A stretch of 64,000 bases of DNA from Pseudomonas frederiksbergensis (GCF_003732275.1 NZ_MOBM01000011.1:32998-96997); one strand, 5' to 3'; positions 55,140 to 63,839 are shown, counted from the stretch's first letter. The notes: generated by a model from the sequence alone, not told the origin. A program made the numbers and translations.

Positions 55140-57481
55140 CCGTCCCTTCTCAGAAGCCTTTGCCAAACGTTGATGAAGCTTTGCGATTCTTGGCGTTGTT
55201 AGACCCTGATTCGCAGCCGCAAGATTGGCACTATCGAGCTATCCACCCGATGCAAGGGGCACGCAAGGCAAATTCTTTGTATGACTTGCAGGCGAAAAAT
55301 ATTGCTGGGTGGGGCGCATACGCCGTCGTGAATGCGGGAGGGCATGACGCCGCTAGCATTACTCGCGTCCGAGCCTTGTATGTGGACTTCGACGTAATCG
55401 ATGATCATCTAGATCGGCTGTCGTTTGTCCCCTTTGCTCCGTCGATCATTGTTGAGTCGTCACCCGGTAAGCATCATGCGTATTGGTGTGTGGATGGTGT
55501 GCCGTTGAGTGAGTTTGAAGCTGCTCAGCGAAAGCTGATTGCGTTAGTAGACAGTGACAAGAGCATTCACGACTTGCCACGTGTCATGCGCTTGCCTGGC
55601 TTCAACCACACTAAAGCGCAGCCTGTAAGGTCGTGCATTGTTCATGAAAGCGGTCAGCGTTACACATGGGCCGAGTTCTCCGAATGGCTGGGCACGCTCA
55701 AGGAGCCGCACCTAAGCGCCGCTAATGATTCTGGAGAGCGTGGCAGCAGTGATCACACTGAGCTGTTAGCTGAGTTGTTGCAGGGTGAGAGTGTTCACGA
55801 AAACGCTTTGCGAATTGTTGGCCGATTGGTGGCAAAGGGTGCTGACGATCAGTTGATTCATTTGGTTTTTTCCGCCGTAGCTCCTGAGGTGGCAAAGCAG
55901 CGAGGTGCAGAGCGTGCCTCGGCGCTAATGGGGGTTGAACTGGCTGGAATGATTGAAGGAGCCCGACGCAAAGGGTATGCACCTCTTCCGGCGCGGCCAT
56001 ACTCAGAAATCAGTGCGGATGTGAAATTACTGAGTGATGAGAGCGAATCGTCCGATATTGAAAGCCTAGTAGCGGAGGCTTTGTCCCGGAGTCCTATCGA
56101 GCGTGACCGGCTGCTCAAAGCGATCAAGCAACAAACAGGTATCGGCCTGGGCACTTTGCGCGAGATGGCCCCTGCTGCGAATGATGATGATCACGAGGAC
56201 CATCTTGAACTTGCGCAGCGTGTTTTGGTTTCTATCGGTGCTGACAACATCCTTGCATCCGGGCCGTTGGTTTACGAGTGGCTCAGTCGCGGTGTCTGGA
56301 GAGTTGCTGAGGATCGAGCGGTAAAGCAGTTGGTTCAAAGGGCGCTTGCACCACACACGGCCATTACAGCGAACGTGGTCAATAACGTCGCAGATGTTTT
56401 CAAAACCGCGATTTACAGCAGGGACCATGACTTCAATTTGGGCGATCCTGAGTCTGTGAACTGCTTATCCGGGGCTCTGGTGCGATATGATCTGACTGGT
56501 GAGTGGGAGCTTGAGCCTCATAACAAGCTGGAGTACCGAACCACTCAAGTTCCTATTGAGTACCAGTCTGAAGCCTCTGCACCTCGCTTCTCTCAGTTTC
56601 TAGGTGAGATTTTCGAGCCTGATAGCGATGGCAAGGAGAAGGCGCGGGCACTGTTGGAAATGCTCGGATATACGCTGATGACGCATTGCAGGCATGAGCG
56701 ATTCATTATGCTCATCGGTGGTGGCAGCAACGGTAAATCTGTTCTGCTGTCGGTGCTGGAGGCGCTGCTAGGGTCTGAGAATGTGTCCGGTGTGCAGCCT
56801 TCGCAATTCGACCGTGCTTTTTCTCGTGCGCATCTGCATATGAAGCTAGCCAACATTGTTACTGAAATTCGGGAAGGCGAGGTAATCGCTGATGCCGCTT
56901 TGAAAGGCATTGTGTCGGGCGAGCCTGCGACGGTTGAGCATAAGTTCCAAGACCCTTTTGTCATGCGCCCATACGCTACCTGCTGGTTTGGTACGAACCA
57001 CATGCCACACACACGGGACTTTTCTGATGCCTTGTTCCGGCGTGCGTTGGTTATTCGCTTCAACAGAAAATTTGACGCCAGCTTGGGCCAGACGGACCCG
57101 ATGCTCAAAGAGAAGTTGCTTGCTGAGCTTCCCGGCATTCTCAACCTGTCTTTAGCTGCGTATAGCGAGGCGCTAGAGCATGGCTTTACCGATCCTGAGA
57201 GCAGTCGCCAAGCTAAAGAGGAATGGCGCCTAGAGGCTGATCAGGTGGCCCAGTTCGTTGATGATGTGTGTGAGCGGAGTACCTTAGGTAAGGTCGGTTC
57301 TCAAAAGCTGTATGACACGTTTACGAGTTGGGCGTCTGATCAGGGTATCGGTCAGAAGGTTAAGCAGAAATCTTTTGTAGATAGGCTGGAGCGGCTGGGC
57401 TTCGGGCGTACGCGTGATCGACACGGGAAGCATGTAAGTGGCTTGGAGATTCGTCCAGGTTGGAGCATGCAACAGCAATAA
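55136..57481 (+). CDS. Primase-helicase of phage/plasmid type
   Basis: A 781-residue replication protein. The N-terminal part (about 20-190) is a RepB-like DNA primase with VRALYVDFDVIDDH and a later SSPGKHHAYWCVDG, including the acidic and His motifs of archaeo-eukaryotic-type primases. A linker leads to a D5_N/DUF5906-type region and a superfamily 3 helicase (about 470-720) with Walker A LIGGGSNGKSVLLSVLEAL, the D/E-rich Walker B near ANIVTEIREGEV, and sensor segment YATCWFGTNHMPHTRDFSDA. The organisation is like the P4 alpha protein, which primes, unwinds and binds the origin. It is the last gene of the AlpA operon and is followed by a terminator. Confidence 0.92.
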   Translation: MTVPSQKPLPNVDEALRFLALLDPDSQPQDWHYRAIHPMQGARKANSLYDLQAKNIAGWGAYAVVNAGGHDAASITRVRALYVDFDVIDDHLDRLSFVPFAPSIIVESSPGKHHAYWCVDGVPLSEFEAAQRKLIALVDSDKSIHDLPRVMRLPGFNHTKAQPVRSCIVHESGQRYTWAEFSEWLGTLKEPHLSAANDSGERGSSDHTELLAELLQGESVHENALRIVGRLVAKGADDQLIHLVFSAVAPEVAKQRGAERASALMGVELAGMIEGARRKGYAPLPARPYSEISADVKLLSDESESSDIESLVAEALSRSPIERDRLLKAIKQQTGIGLGTLREMAPAANDDDHEDHLELAQRVLVSIGADNILASGPLVYEWLSRGVWRVAEDRAVKQLVQRALAPHTAITANVVNNVADVFKTAIYSRDHDFNLGDPESVNCLSGALVRYDLTGEWELEPHNKLEYRTTQVPIEYQSEASAPRFSQFLGEIFEPDSDGKEKARALLEMLGYTLMTHCRHERFIMLIGGGSNGKSVLLSVLEALLGSENVSGVQPSQFDRAFSRAHLHMKLANIVTEIREGEVIADAALKGIVSGEPATVEHKFQDPFVMRPYATCWFGTNHMPHTRDFSDALFRRALVIRFNRKFDASLGQTDPMLKEKLLAELPGILNLSLAAYSEALEHGFTDPESSRQAKEEWRLEADQVAQFVDDVCERSTLGKVGSQKLYDTFTSWASDQGIGQKVKQKSFVDRLERLGFGRTRDRHGKHVSGLEIRPGWSMQQQ

Positions 57482-57485
57482 CTAG

Positions 57486-57510
57486 AAGGGGCCATAGCGG
57501 CCCCTTTTCT
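57486..57510 (+). terminator. Intrinsic terminator after the primase gene
   Basis: AAGGGGCC (57486-57493) pairs with GGCCCCTT (57499-57506), followed by a T-rich run. Confidence 0.88.
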
Positions 57511-57519
57511 TTGTGCAAT

Positions 57520-57645
57520 GTGTGCCGCTTGTGCCGTGTTATCTGAGATACCCCAACCTTTCAAAAAATATAAGTAGTGAAATATCAATACATTATTTTT
57601 TCAGAAAGATAATGAATGTCGAAAAACCCGGCACACCCGGCACAC
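57520..57645. other. Candidate replication origin with iterons and an AT-rich segment
   Basis: GTGTGCCG (57520-57527) and TTGTGCCG (57529-57536) face two tandem CCGGCACAC copies (57628-57636 and 57637-57645), whose core CGGCACAC is the inverse of GTGTGCCG. The 90 bases between are strongly AT-rich. Iterons beside an AT-rich stretch next to a primase-helicase gene are the plan of P4-type and plasmid origins. Function is inferred. Confidence 0.5.
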
Positions 57646-57758
57646 CATACATAATGTCCAAATACTGTCCAATATGTCGCCTGATGCTTAGCTTGCTATC
57701 TATCTGTGTTGCAACTTTTGAAACTTGGCGTCGCCATAGGTACGCTTTTCTATCGGGT

Positions 57759-57786
57759 ATAATTAATTGGTCGAAACCCAATTAAC
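57759..57786 (+). promoter_or_regulatory. -10 box with an overlapping operator-like palindrome
   Basis: TATAAT (57759-57764) is followed at once by the perfect inverted repeat TTAATTGG-N7-CCAATTAA (57764-57786), ending 18 bases before the start of the 68-residue gene. The palindrome would cover the transcription start, a repressor position. No good -35 box is seen. Confidence 0.55.
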
Positions 57787-57804
57787 TTAAACGGATATGC
57801 CTAT

Positions 57805-58011
57805 ATGAACGAAGAACTTTTGAAATTGTTATTGGACGCTATCCTAGCCTTCACCAATGAACTTAAAGCAGTACAGGCAACTAATAAGCAAGTCCAAAAT
57901 ACCTTGGCGACGATCCTTAACAACACTCTCAAAGTTAACGCGAAGCCAAAAGACGACGAGTTCACGGGCTACAGCTTGAACACTGCTGACCAGGAGCCCG
58001 CGCATGGCTAA
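57805..58011 (+). CDS. Small hypothetical element protein
   Basis: A 68-residue protein (MNEELLKLLLDAILAFTNEL...) with an amphipathic helical N-terminus and a polar tail. It overlaps the next small gene by 8 bases, so translation is coupled. No family is recognised. Confidence 0.65.
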   Translation: MNEELLKLLLDAILAFTNELKAVQATNKQVQNTLATILNNTLKVNAKPKDDEFTGYSLNTADQEPAHG

Positions 58012-58180
58012 GCAAGCTTTCGAGGTTGGCGCAGCCCAACCTATCCGCGACGTGAAGGGCCGTTTCCAGCCGGGACACCCAGCTCTTAATGGATCTGGTC
58101 GGCCAGTCGGCTCGAAGTCCCAGACCGCTTTGCGCGACCTTTTGAATCTTTTGAGGAATATCCGCAATGAACACGCCTGA
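58004..58180 (+). CDS. DUF5681-like small protein
   Basis: A 58-residue protein below the usual ORF length cut-off. GRFQPGHPALNGSGRPVGSK followed by an RDLLNLLRN helix resembles the DUF5681 motif (typically RFxxGxSGNPxGRPxGSxN) found next to phage terminase genes. It overlaps genes on both sides by 8 and 14 bases, strong evidence that it is translated. In a satellite it could interact with the packaging machinery of a helper phage, which is speculation. Confidence 0.7.
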   Translation: MAKQAFEVGAAQPIRDVKGRFQPGHPALNGSGRPVGSKSQTALRDLLNLLRNIRNEHA

Positions 58181-58700
58181 ATTGATCGAGCTGCACAAAC
58201 GACAACTGAGCGAAGCCGAGGCACTGTCTGACTCTCTCAGTATCGAGTGGGAGAAAGGCGCTCGTAGTGGCGCGGACGTAACCGAAATCGAGGATCGTAT
58301 CGACGCAACCGCCCGACTGGTTAAGCGCTTGTCACTGCGATTGGAAACCCTAGAAGACCAGCTCGCCACCGAAGTCGAACAGGATCGGGTTCGCCGTGCT
58401 GCTGTGCTACGTGACCAAGTGATTAGTAAGTATGAAACGCTTGCCCTGGACTACAGCAAAATCAAGGCAGCTGCCGACAAACTCACCGCCCAGCTTGAGC
58501 GATTCAACCAGCAAGGTATCGAGGTCGCTGAGGTCGATATCCGCCAACTCAAGCGGCTAGGAGGTTCGCCGTTACCGCGAGATATTTCCAGCATCTTTGT
58601 AGGCAATGTCTTCGACGCGAATGCCTTCGATGACGCATGGCGAACTGCACACCACATGGCAGTGCATGGCCTTGAAAACGCGGCATACATCGTTGGCTGA
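58167..58700 (+). CDS. Coiled-coil protein of unknown function
   Basis: A 177-residue protein dominated by long charged helices (about 5-120; LIELHKRQLSEAEALSDSL, LVKRLSLRLETLEDQLATEV), which is a coiled coil. A short C-terminal globular part carries DANAFDDAWRTAHHMAVHGL. GAGG precedes the ATG. It overlaps the DUF5681-like gene by 14 bases. No function can be given. Confidence 0.75.
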   Translation: MNTPELIELHKRQLSEAEALSDSLSIEWEKGARSGADVTEIEDRIDATARLVKRLSLRLETLEDQLATEVEQDRVRRAAVLRDQVISKYETLALDYSKIKAAADKLTAQLERFNQQGIEVAEVDIRQLKRLGGSPLPRDISSIFVGNVFDANAFDDAWRTAHHMAVHGLENAAYIVG

Positions 58701-58752
58701 TTACGACCGCCCGAGCCTAATCCGCTCGGGCAATACCAGGAGTGCGGACAAT

Positions 58753-59004
58753 ATGGTTCCTGATTTTGAAGAAGACGATCAACCCAGCGACGAGCAGCTT
58801 TTGCTATGGGCGATAGAGGCTGCTGAGTCGATGCCCCCGCGCAGATGGCTAGCTAAACACGGCGGTTGGCTTACGTCGCACATGGAGCATTGCAAGGGTA
58901 GCTCGAAGAGTCGCTACAACGCACTGGTGCGCGGCGTGGCGCAGGCTACTAAGCCGGTGCCAGACAGAGATGCTTCGCCATATCCGGGCGTGATGTGGGC
59001 GTAG
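58753..59004 (+). CDS. Small acidic hypothetical protein
   Basis: An 83-residue protein (MVPDFEEDDQPSDEQLLLWA...) starting at 58753, where AGGAG precedes the ATG; the longer frame from 58606 lies within the preceding gene. The PPRRWLAKHGGWLTSHMEHC segment is not assigned to a family. It is the last rightward gene of the element. Confidence 0.6.
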   Translation: MVPDFEEDDQPSDEQLLLWAIEAAESMPPRRWLAKHGGWLTSHMEHCKGSSKSRYNALVRGVAQATKPVPDRDASPYPGVMWA

Positions 59005-59013
59005 GAAATAGGG

Positions 59014-59421
59014 TTATATTTTTCGTTTTGCAGCTTTTGCTATTTCGCACACGCCTTGCGAAGTTGAAGTTTTTGCTGGAATTTGAGACGCATATGCTGG
59101 GTTTGCAGGTTCTGCTCTAAATAATCTTGTTAGCGATAGGTCACTTCTGTCTATCGTATAGATGTAGGTAATTTTTACTCCCCCGCCAATATCGGAGGTC
59201 TGATATGAAATTTGGTTTGTTGAATAAAATCCCTCGGCGTTGAATGCTTCGCCTGACTTATATGTTTGCGTTATTTTTCCTGTGTCCTCATCGGTTTTTA
59301 CCGTGAACTCAATAGTTCCATCTGCGTGCTTTATGGCGCAGTCTAGATAAATAGGAGCGGCCATCGCTGGCAGGCATGCTGTTAGGGTGGAGGCTAATAG
59401 CATGCTGTTGATTTTGTTCAC
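59014..59421 (-). CDS. Exported protein of unknown function (element cargo)
   Basis: A 135-residue protein from the GTG at 59421, with AAGGA upstream. A signal peptide lies at residues 1-23 (NKINSMLLASTLTACLPAMA, cleavage at AMA-API). Two cysteines near the ends of the mature part (YLDCAIKH and GVCEIAKAA) could form a disulfide. The periplasm is the likely place. It is in one operon with the lipoprotein gene, 31 bases downstream. No family is recognised. Confidence 0.75.
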   Translation of the reverse strand: MNKINSMLLASTLTACLPAMAAPIYLDCAIKHADGTIEFTVKTDEDTGKITQTYKSGEAFNAEGFYSTNQISYQTSDIGGGVKITYIYTIDRSDLSLTRLFRAEPANPAYASQIPAKTSTSQGVCEIAKAAKRKI

Positions 59422-59452
59422 TGGCTCGTCCTTTGTTTTTCTAATCTGTGGC

Positions 59453-59818
59453 TTAGTTGGTTTGTGAGCTGTAAGGGTTTTGCCCTTCATTGAATGTAAA
59501 GTTGATTACCGTGTCATTACGGATTAGCACGTCTAGAGTCTTCTGCGTGCCGGTGGTGGTGACTTTCATGGTGACAATGTAGCTCTGTGCGTGAGCAGAG
59601 CCGTTTGCGTAGGTGTAGACCCACTTTTCATCGGTTTCGTTGACTGGGCTTTTTGCGAAGGGTTCGCCAAAGAGGTTTTTAAGTTCCGTCGTCGTTGTCT
59701 TCCCTTTAACGATGCTAGCTACGTTCTCTGATGGGAAATCCTTGCCGCTCGTGTAGTGCGAGGTAGCGCAACCGCTAAGTGCCAAGCTCATTGCCAGTAC
59801 TGCCAGTGCCTTTCTCAT
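59453..59818 (-). CDS. BamE/SmpA-like lipoprotein (element cargo)
   Basis: A 121-residue lipoprotein. The lipobox LSGC lies at residues 14-17 (MRKALAVLAMSLALSGCATS). The mature segment IVKGKTTTTELKNLFGEPF is the SmpA/OmlA/BamE-type domain; the chromosomal BamE is part of the outer-membrane assembly machine. AGGGA lies before the ATG. Read with the next gene, it forms a leftward two-gene cargo unit at the right end of the element. Phage-borne lipoproteins often alter the surface or block superinfection, so that role is possible but unproven. Confidence 0.85.
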   Translation of the reverse strand: MRKALAVLAMSLALSGCATSHYTSGKDFPSENVASIVKGKTTTTELKNLFGEPFAKSPVNETDEKWVYTYANGSAHAQSYIVTMKVTTTGTQKTLDVLIRNDTVINFTFNEGQNPYSSQTN

Positions 59819-59920
59819 ATCGATCCCTGATGACGTGATTTTTCACAGCATACGCTCGGATGAAATCGAAAGGCCACTACTTGGCGCGCGTCTAATCGGT
59901 GGCGCGGAGGCACAGGCGGC

Positions 59921-59943
59921 ATTCGTTTAGCAATTCGTTAAGA
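59921..59943. repeat. Right inner repeat, candidate integrase arm site
   Basis: Partner of 52648-52670 with two mismatches, lying 58 bases inside the right attachment site. It has the same orientation and two internal TTCGTT units. Confidence 0.6.
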
Positions 59944-59957
59944 TTTTTCATCGGAAA

Positions 59958-59992
59958 ACAAAAAAGGCCTACGCCGTTAAGCGTAAGCCTTT
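59958..59992 (-). terminator. Terminator of the tRNA supplied by the element
   Basis: On the minus strand AAAGGC-TTACGC pairs with GCGTA-GGCCTTT (one bulge each side) and is followed by a T-rich run. It lies just after the tRNA 3' end, replacing the displaced terminator at 52460-52482. Confidence 0.75.
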
Positions 59993-60000
59993 GATTTGTT

Positions 60001-60077
<77 letters not shown>

Positions 60078-60092
60078 TCAGTAGGCCGCGGA

Positions 60093-63000
60093 TTATAGCG
60101 ATGGTTTCTCAGCTGTGCTATCCGAAAAATCCAATACGGCTGTACGAAGAAACGTCGCGGCGAATTCGTCAGGGGGAAGCGGCAGGCTGACGATGTAGCC
60201 CTGGATCTGTTCACAGCCCTCCGCAGCCAGGAATTGCTGCTGCGCCTGGGTTTCGACGCCCTCGGCGATGACCGTGAATTGCATGCTGCGGCCCAGGGCG
60301 ATAATTGCGCGAACAATGGCCGCGTCGTGTGGATCGTCCGGCAGGCCGCGGACGAAGGATTGGTCGATCTTGAGGATGTCCAGTGGCAGGCGTTTGAGGT
60401 AGCTCAGGGACGAATAGCCAGTGCCGAAATCGTCGATTGCCAATTGCACGCCCAGGCGTTTGAGTTGATGCAGCACCGCCAGCGCCTCTTCGGCCTGGCT
60501 CATGATGAAGTTTTCAGTGATTTCCAGTTGCAGGAAGCCGGGGTTGAGGTGGTTGTCTTTGAGCAATTGCTCGATTCGGCCGAGCAGGTTCGGCTGGCGC
60601 AGTTGCGCGCCCGCGAGGTTGACGGAGAGTGGGCCCAGGCACTCATAGACCTGATTCCACTCGTACATCTGTCGGCAGGCGGTCTCAAGTACCCAGTCGC
60701 CGATTTGCAGAATCATGCCGTTTTCTTCGGCCAGGGGAATGAAGTGCTCGGGAGGTACATCGCCGAAGGTGGGGTGATGCCAGCGAATCAACGCTTCGGC
60801 GCCGACCACTCGATGATCGTCCAGACTGATTTTGGGCTGGTAGTACAAAAACAGCTCATTGCGCTCGATGGCACGCCGCAGTTCATGTTCCAGCGCCACG
60901 CGCTCGCTGGCTTGGGCGGTGAGGTCGCGGGTGTAGCTTTCAACCCGGTTGCGGCCCTTGGCCTTGGAGCGATACATCGCGGCATCGGCATTCTTGACCA
61001 GCGTGGCGACGTCGCACCCGTCCTTGGGGTACAGGCTGGTGCCGATGCTGGCGCTGATGAAAAACTCGTGCTCGCCGGCCTGGAAAGGAGCGGCGAAGCA
61101 ATTGAGCAGCTTGGTGGCAATGTTGTCGGCATCGCTGGACTGTTGCAGGCCGGGAAGCAGGATGATGAATTCGTCGCCACCCAGCCGCGCCACGGTATCG
61201 ATATCGCGCAGCTGCTCCTTGAGGCGCACGGCAATGCCTTTGAGCAGCAGGTCGCCAACCGGATGGCCGAGGCTGTCGTTGATGTGTTTGAAACGGTCCA
61301 GGTCGAGGAACAGCACCGCGCCCTGGCCGCCGTTTTCCTGTTGGCTGTTCAGTGCCGTCAACAACCGACTCTCGAACAGCGTGCGGTTTGGCAGGCCCGT
61401 CAACGGGTCGTGGTGCGCCTGGTAGTCGAGTTTGGCCTGCGCGTGCTTGAGGCTGGAAATGTCCGCGAACACCGCAACAAAGTGGGTGATGAGTTTATCC
61501 CGGTTGCGCACCGCGCTGATGGTCAGCCAGCTCGGGTAGAGCTCGCCATTCTTGCGTCGGTTGGAAATCTCGCCCTGCCAATGACCGTCGGCGGTCAATT
61601 GATGCCACATCGCCGCATAAAATGCGCTGTCATGCAGGCCCGAGGCGAGCAGGCGAGGGGTGTGGCCCAGCGCTTCGCTCTCGCTATAACCGGTAATTTC
61701 GGTGAACGCACGATTGACTGCGCTGATGTGCTGTTGGGTGTCGGTGATCAAAACACCCTCGGCAGTGCTCTCGAACACCGTGGCGGCCTGCTGCAGTTTC
61801 TCCTGCATCAGATGCCGCTCGGTAATGTCCCGGGCGATGGTCAGCATGCAGTCCTCATCGCCGATGGGCAACGGCCGGCTTGAAACCTCACAGAGCCTGA
61901 TCTGCCCGTCTTTGCGGCGGATGTGGCAACTGAAGTCGCGGACAAAACCATCCCGGTGCAACAGCTCGAGCATCTGTTTGCGTTCGTTGAGGTTGACCCA
62001 GATCCCCAAGTCCAGGGCCGACCGATCCACGGACATCGCACTATTGAAGCCGGTAATACGGCTGAAGCCTTCGTTAACCTCCAACAGCAAACCGTCGCTC
62101 TGTCGGGACAGCAGCAAGCCGTCGGGAGAGGCATGAAAGGCCTTGGCGAATTTCTCTTCGGAGGTTTGCAGTTGTTGCTGGGTTTCCTTGAGCTGACTGA
62201 TGTCCCGCACGACGACCACCAAGGCCGGGGTCGTATCGAGATCGAAAGGCTCGGCGGAAATCAGGCCGGTGAACACCTGACCATTGCTGCGGCGAAAAGG
62301 CATCTCCAGGTTGCGGATGCTGCCGGCCTGCAAGCGCTGCAACAAACCCGGCCCCACGCCGGGTACGCCCCAGATGTTCAGGTCGGTGGCGGTCTGGCCT
62401 ATGACGTCTTCGGCCTTGAGGCCGATCTGTTCTTCGAACGCTTCGTTGACCTCCAGCAGACAACCGTCGGAAAGCCGCGCGATCACCAGAATATCCGGGC
62501 ATTGCTGGAACACCGAAGCGAACTTCTGCTCCGACAGGCGCAGCGCCTCTTCCGTGCGCTTGGCTTCACTGATATCGATCATCAGCCCGCGCAGTACCGG
62601 TTCATGGGCGTGCTCGATCAGGCTGACGATGTCGCGGACCCACAGGCAACGGCCGTCAGCGGTGATGACCCGGTAATCGACGCTGTGATCGCGTCCGGCC
62701 GCCACTTCACGGTCGCAGAAGGTCTGGGCCCGGGTCAGATCCGCGGGGTGGATAATGTTGCGCCAGAAGCCTGGAATCAGCCAATGGGGCAGGGGATAGC
62801 CGAGGAGGTCCTGAGCGTGAGGTGACACGTAACTGTAGGTGTAATCGCTGATCCGGGCTTCCCAGGCGATGGCTGAAAGACTCTCCACCAGCCCGCGGTA
62901 ATGGTATTCACTGCTGCGCAGCTCCTGTTCCAGAGCGACCCGACGGGCAATTTCCGAACTGAGTCGGCGGTTGATCCGGATAACCACTGCCAGCACGATC

Positions 63001-63839
63001 ACCAGAAACAGTAATCCTGGCAGGCCGTAACTCAGCACGTCGAGCCAGAAGGTTCGATGGTCCAGAACGTTACCGACCCAATGTTCCTGGATGGCACTGA
63101 TTTCACTCGGGGTCATGTCTGCCAGGACTTTGTCCAGGATGCTGACCAGCAGTTTGTTGTTCGGGGGCACGGCCATCGCCAATTGGTAGCGATAGGGTGT
63201 TTCACCGCTGACGTAGAGCCCGTCAAGCTTGAGCTGGCGCAGACTCCAGACACTGGAGGCGAGATCGCCTACTACGGCGTCCACAGCGTCGGTGGCCAGC
63301 GCCTGCAGTGCCGAGCTGACGTTGGGCATCGCCACCAGATTCAGGTCGGGATGGTGGGTGCGCAATAGTTCATGGGGGGCGTAGTTTTCCACCACGGCGA
63401 TCTTCAGCCCGTACAGGTCTTCGAGTTTGCGCGGTTGGGGGCCTCCGACGTGAGCCAGAATGACTATCGGAAAGTCGAGATAGGGGCGGGTGAACGACAG
63501 ATACGTCTGGCGCTCGGGAGTCGACATGATGCCCGGCAAGATGTCTAGCTTGCCTTGTTTGGCCTGCTGCAAGACTTCGGTCCAGCTGACTGGCTCGATG
63601 GGCGTGAGTTTGATGGCCAGCCGTTGACGGATGACATTGATGTAGTCCGCTGCCAGGCCCTGATAACGCCCATGTTCGTCGCGAAATTCAAACGGCGGCC
63701 AGGACGCGTCCACGCCCAGGCGCAATTCCGGATGAGCCGACAGCCAGCTACGTTCTTCGTCGGTAAGAGTCAACGCGCCAGCCGTTGCGGTCCAGGTCAT
63801 CAGCGACAGCAAAAAAAGCACGGTCGGCCATCTGGGCAT
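60093..63839 (-). CDS. SBP-PAS-GGDEF-EAL membrane sensor
   Basis: A 1248-residue cyclic-di-GMP protein. In order: signal peptide (1-22), a family 3 solute-binding domain in the periplasm (about 28-245; LRLGVDASWPPFEFRDEHGR), a transmembrane helix (about 262-285), four PAS-type domains (about 310-800), GGDEF (about 805-970) and EAL (about 985-1235). The GGDEF signature RLGGDEF is intact with an inhibitory RxxD site (RDID) before it. EAL residues are present in VVGAEALIRWHHP, LEITENFIMS, AIDDFGTGYSSLSYLKR and LDILKIDQSFV, so both activities are possible. The periplasmic domain likely senses an amino-acid-like ligand. It is upstream of the tRNA on the same strand. Confidence 0.93.
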   Translation of the reverse strand: MPRWPTVLFLLSLMTWTATAGALTLTDEERSWLSAHPELRLGVDASWPPFEFRDEHGRYQGLAADYINVIRQRLAIKLTPIEPVSWTEVLQQAKQGKLDILPGIMSTPERQTYLSFTRPYLDFPIVILAHVGGPQPRKLEDLYGLKIAVVENYAPHELLRTHHPDLNLVAMPNVSSALQALATDAVDAVVGDLASSVWSLRQLKLDGLYVSGETPYRYQLAMAVPPNNKLLVSILDKVLADMTPSEISAIQEHWVGNVLDHRTFWLDVLSYGLPGLLFLVIVLAVVIRINRRLSSEIARRVALEQELRSSEYHYRGLVESLSAIAWEARISDYTYSYVSPHAQDLLGYPLPHWLIPGFWRNIIHPADLTRAQTFCDREVAAGRDHSVDYRVITADGRCLWVRDIVSLIEHAHEPVLRGLMIDISEAKRTEEALRLSEQKFASVFQQCPDILVIARLSDGCLLEVNEAFEEQIGLKAEDVIGQTATDLNIWGVPGVGPGLLQRLQAGSIRNLEMPFRRSNGQVFTGLISAEPFDLDTTPALVVVVRDISQLKETQQQLQTSEEKFAKAFHASPDGLLLSRQSDGLLLEVNEGFSRITGFNSAMSVDRSALDLGIWVNLNERKQMLELLHRDGFVRDFSCHIRRKDGQIRLCEVSSRPLPIGDEDCMLTIARDITERHLMQEKLQQAATVFESTAEGVLITDTQQHISAVNRAFTEITGYSESEALGHTPRLLASGLHDSAFYAAMWHQLTADGHWQGEISNRRKNGELYPSWLTISAVRNRDKLITHFVAVFADISSLKHAQAKLDYQAHHDPLTGLPNRTLFESRLLTALNSQQENGGQGAVLFLDLDRFKHINDSLGHPVGDLLLKGIAVRLKEQLRDIDTVARLGGDEFIILLPGLQQSSDADNIATKLLNCFAAPFQAGEHEFFISASIGTSLYPKDGCDVATLVKNADAAMYRSKAKGRNRVESYTRDLTAQASERVALEHELRRAIERNELFLYYQPKISLDDHRVVGAEALIRWHHPTFGDVPPEHFIPLAEENGMILQIGDWVLETACRQMYEWNQVYECLGPLSVNLAGAQLRQPNLLGRIEQLLKDNHLNPGFLQLEITENFIMSQAEEALAVLHQLKRLGVQLAIDDFGTGYSSLSYLKRLPLDILKIDQSFVRGLPDDPHDAAIVRAIIALGRSMQFTVIAEGVETQAQQQFLAAEGCEQIQGYIVSLPLPPDEFAATFLRTAVLDFSDSTAEKPSL

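Noticed and set aside
52688..59818. Complete prophage
   Set aside because: No capsid, portal, large terminase, tail or lysis gene is visible, and 7.5 kb is too short.
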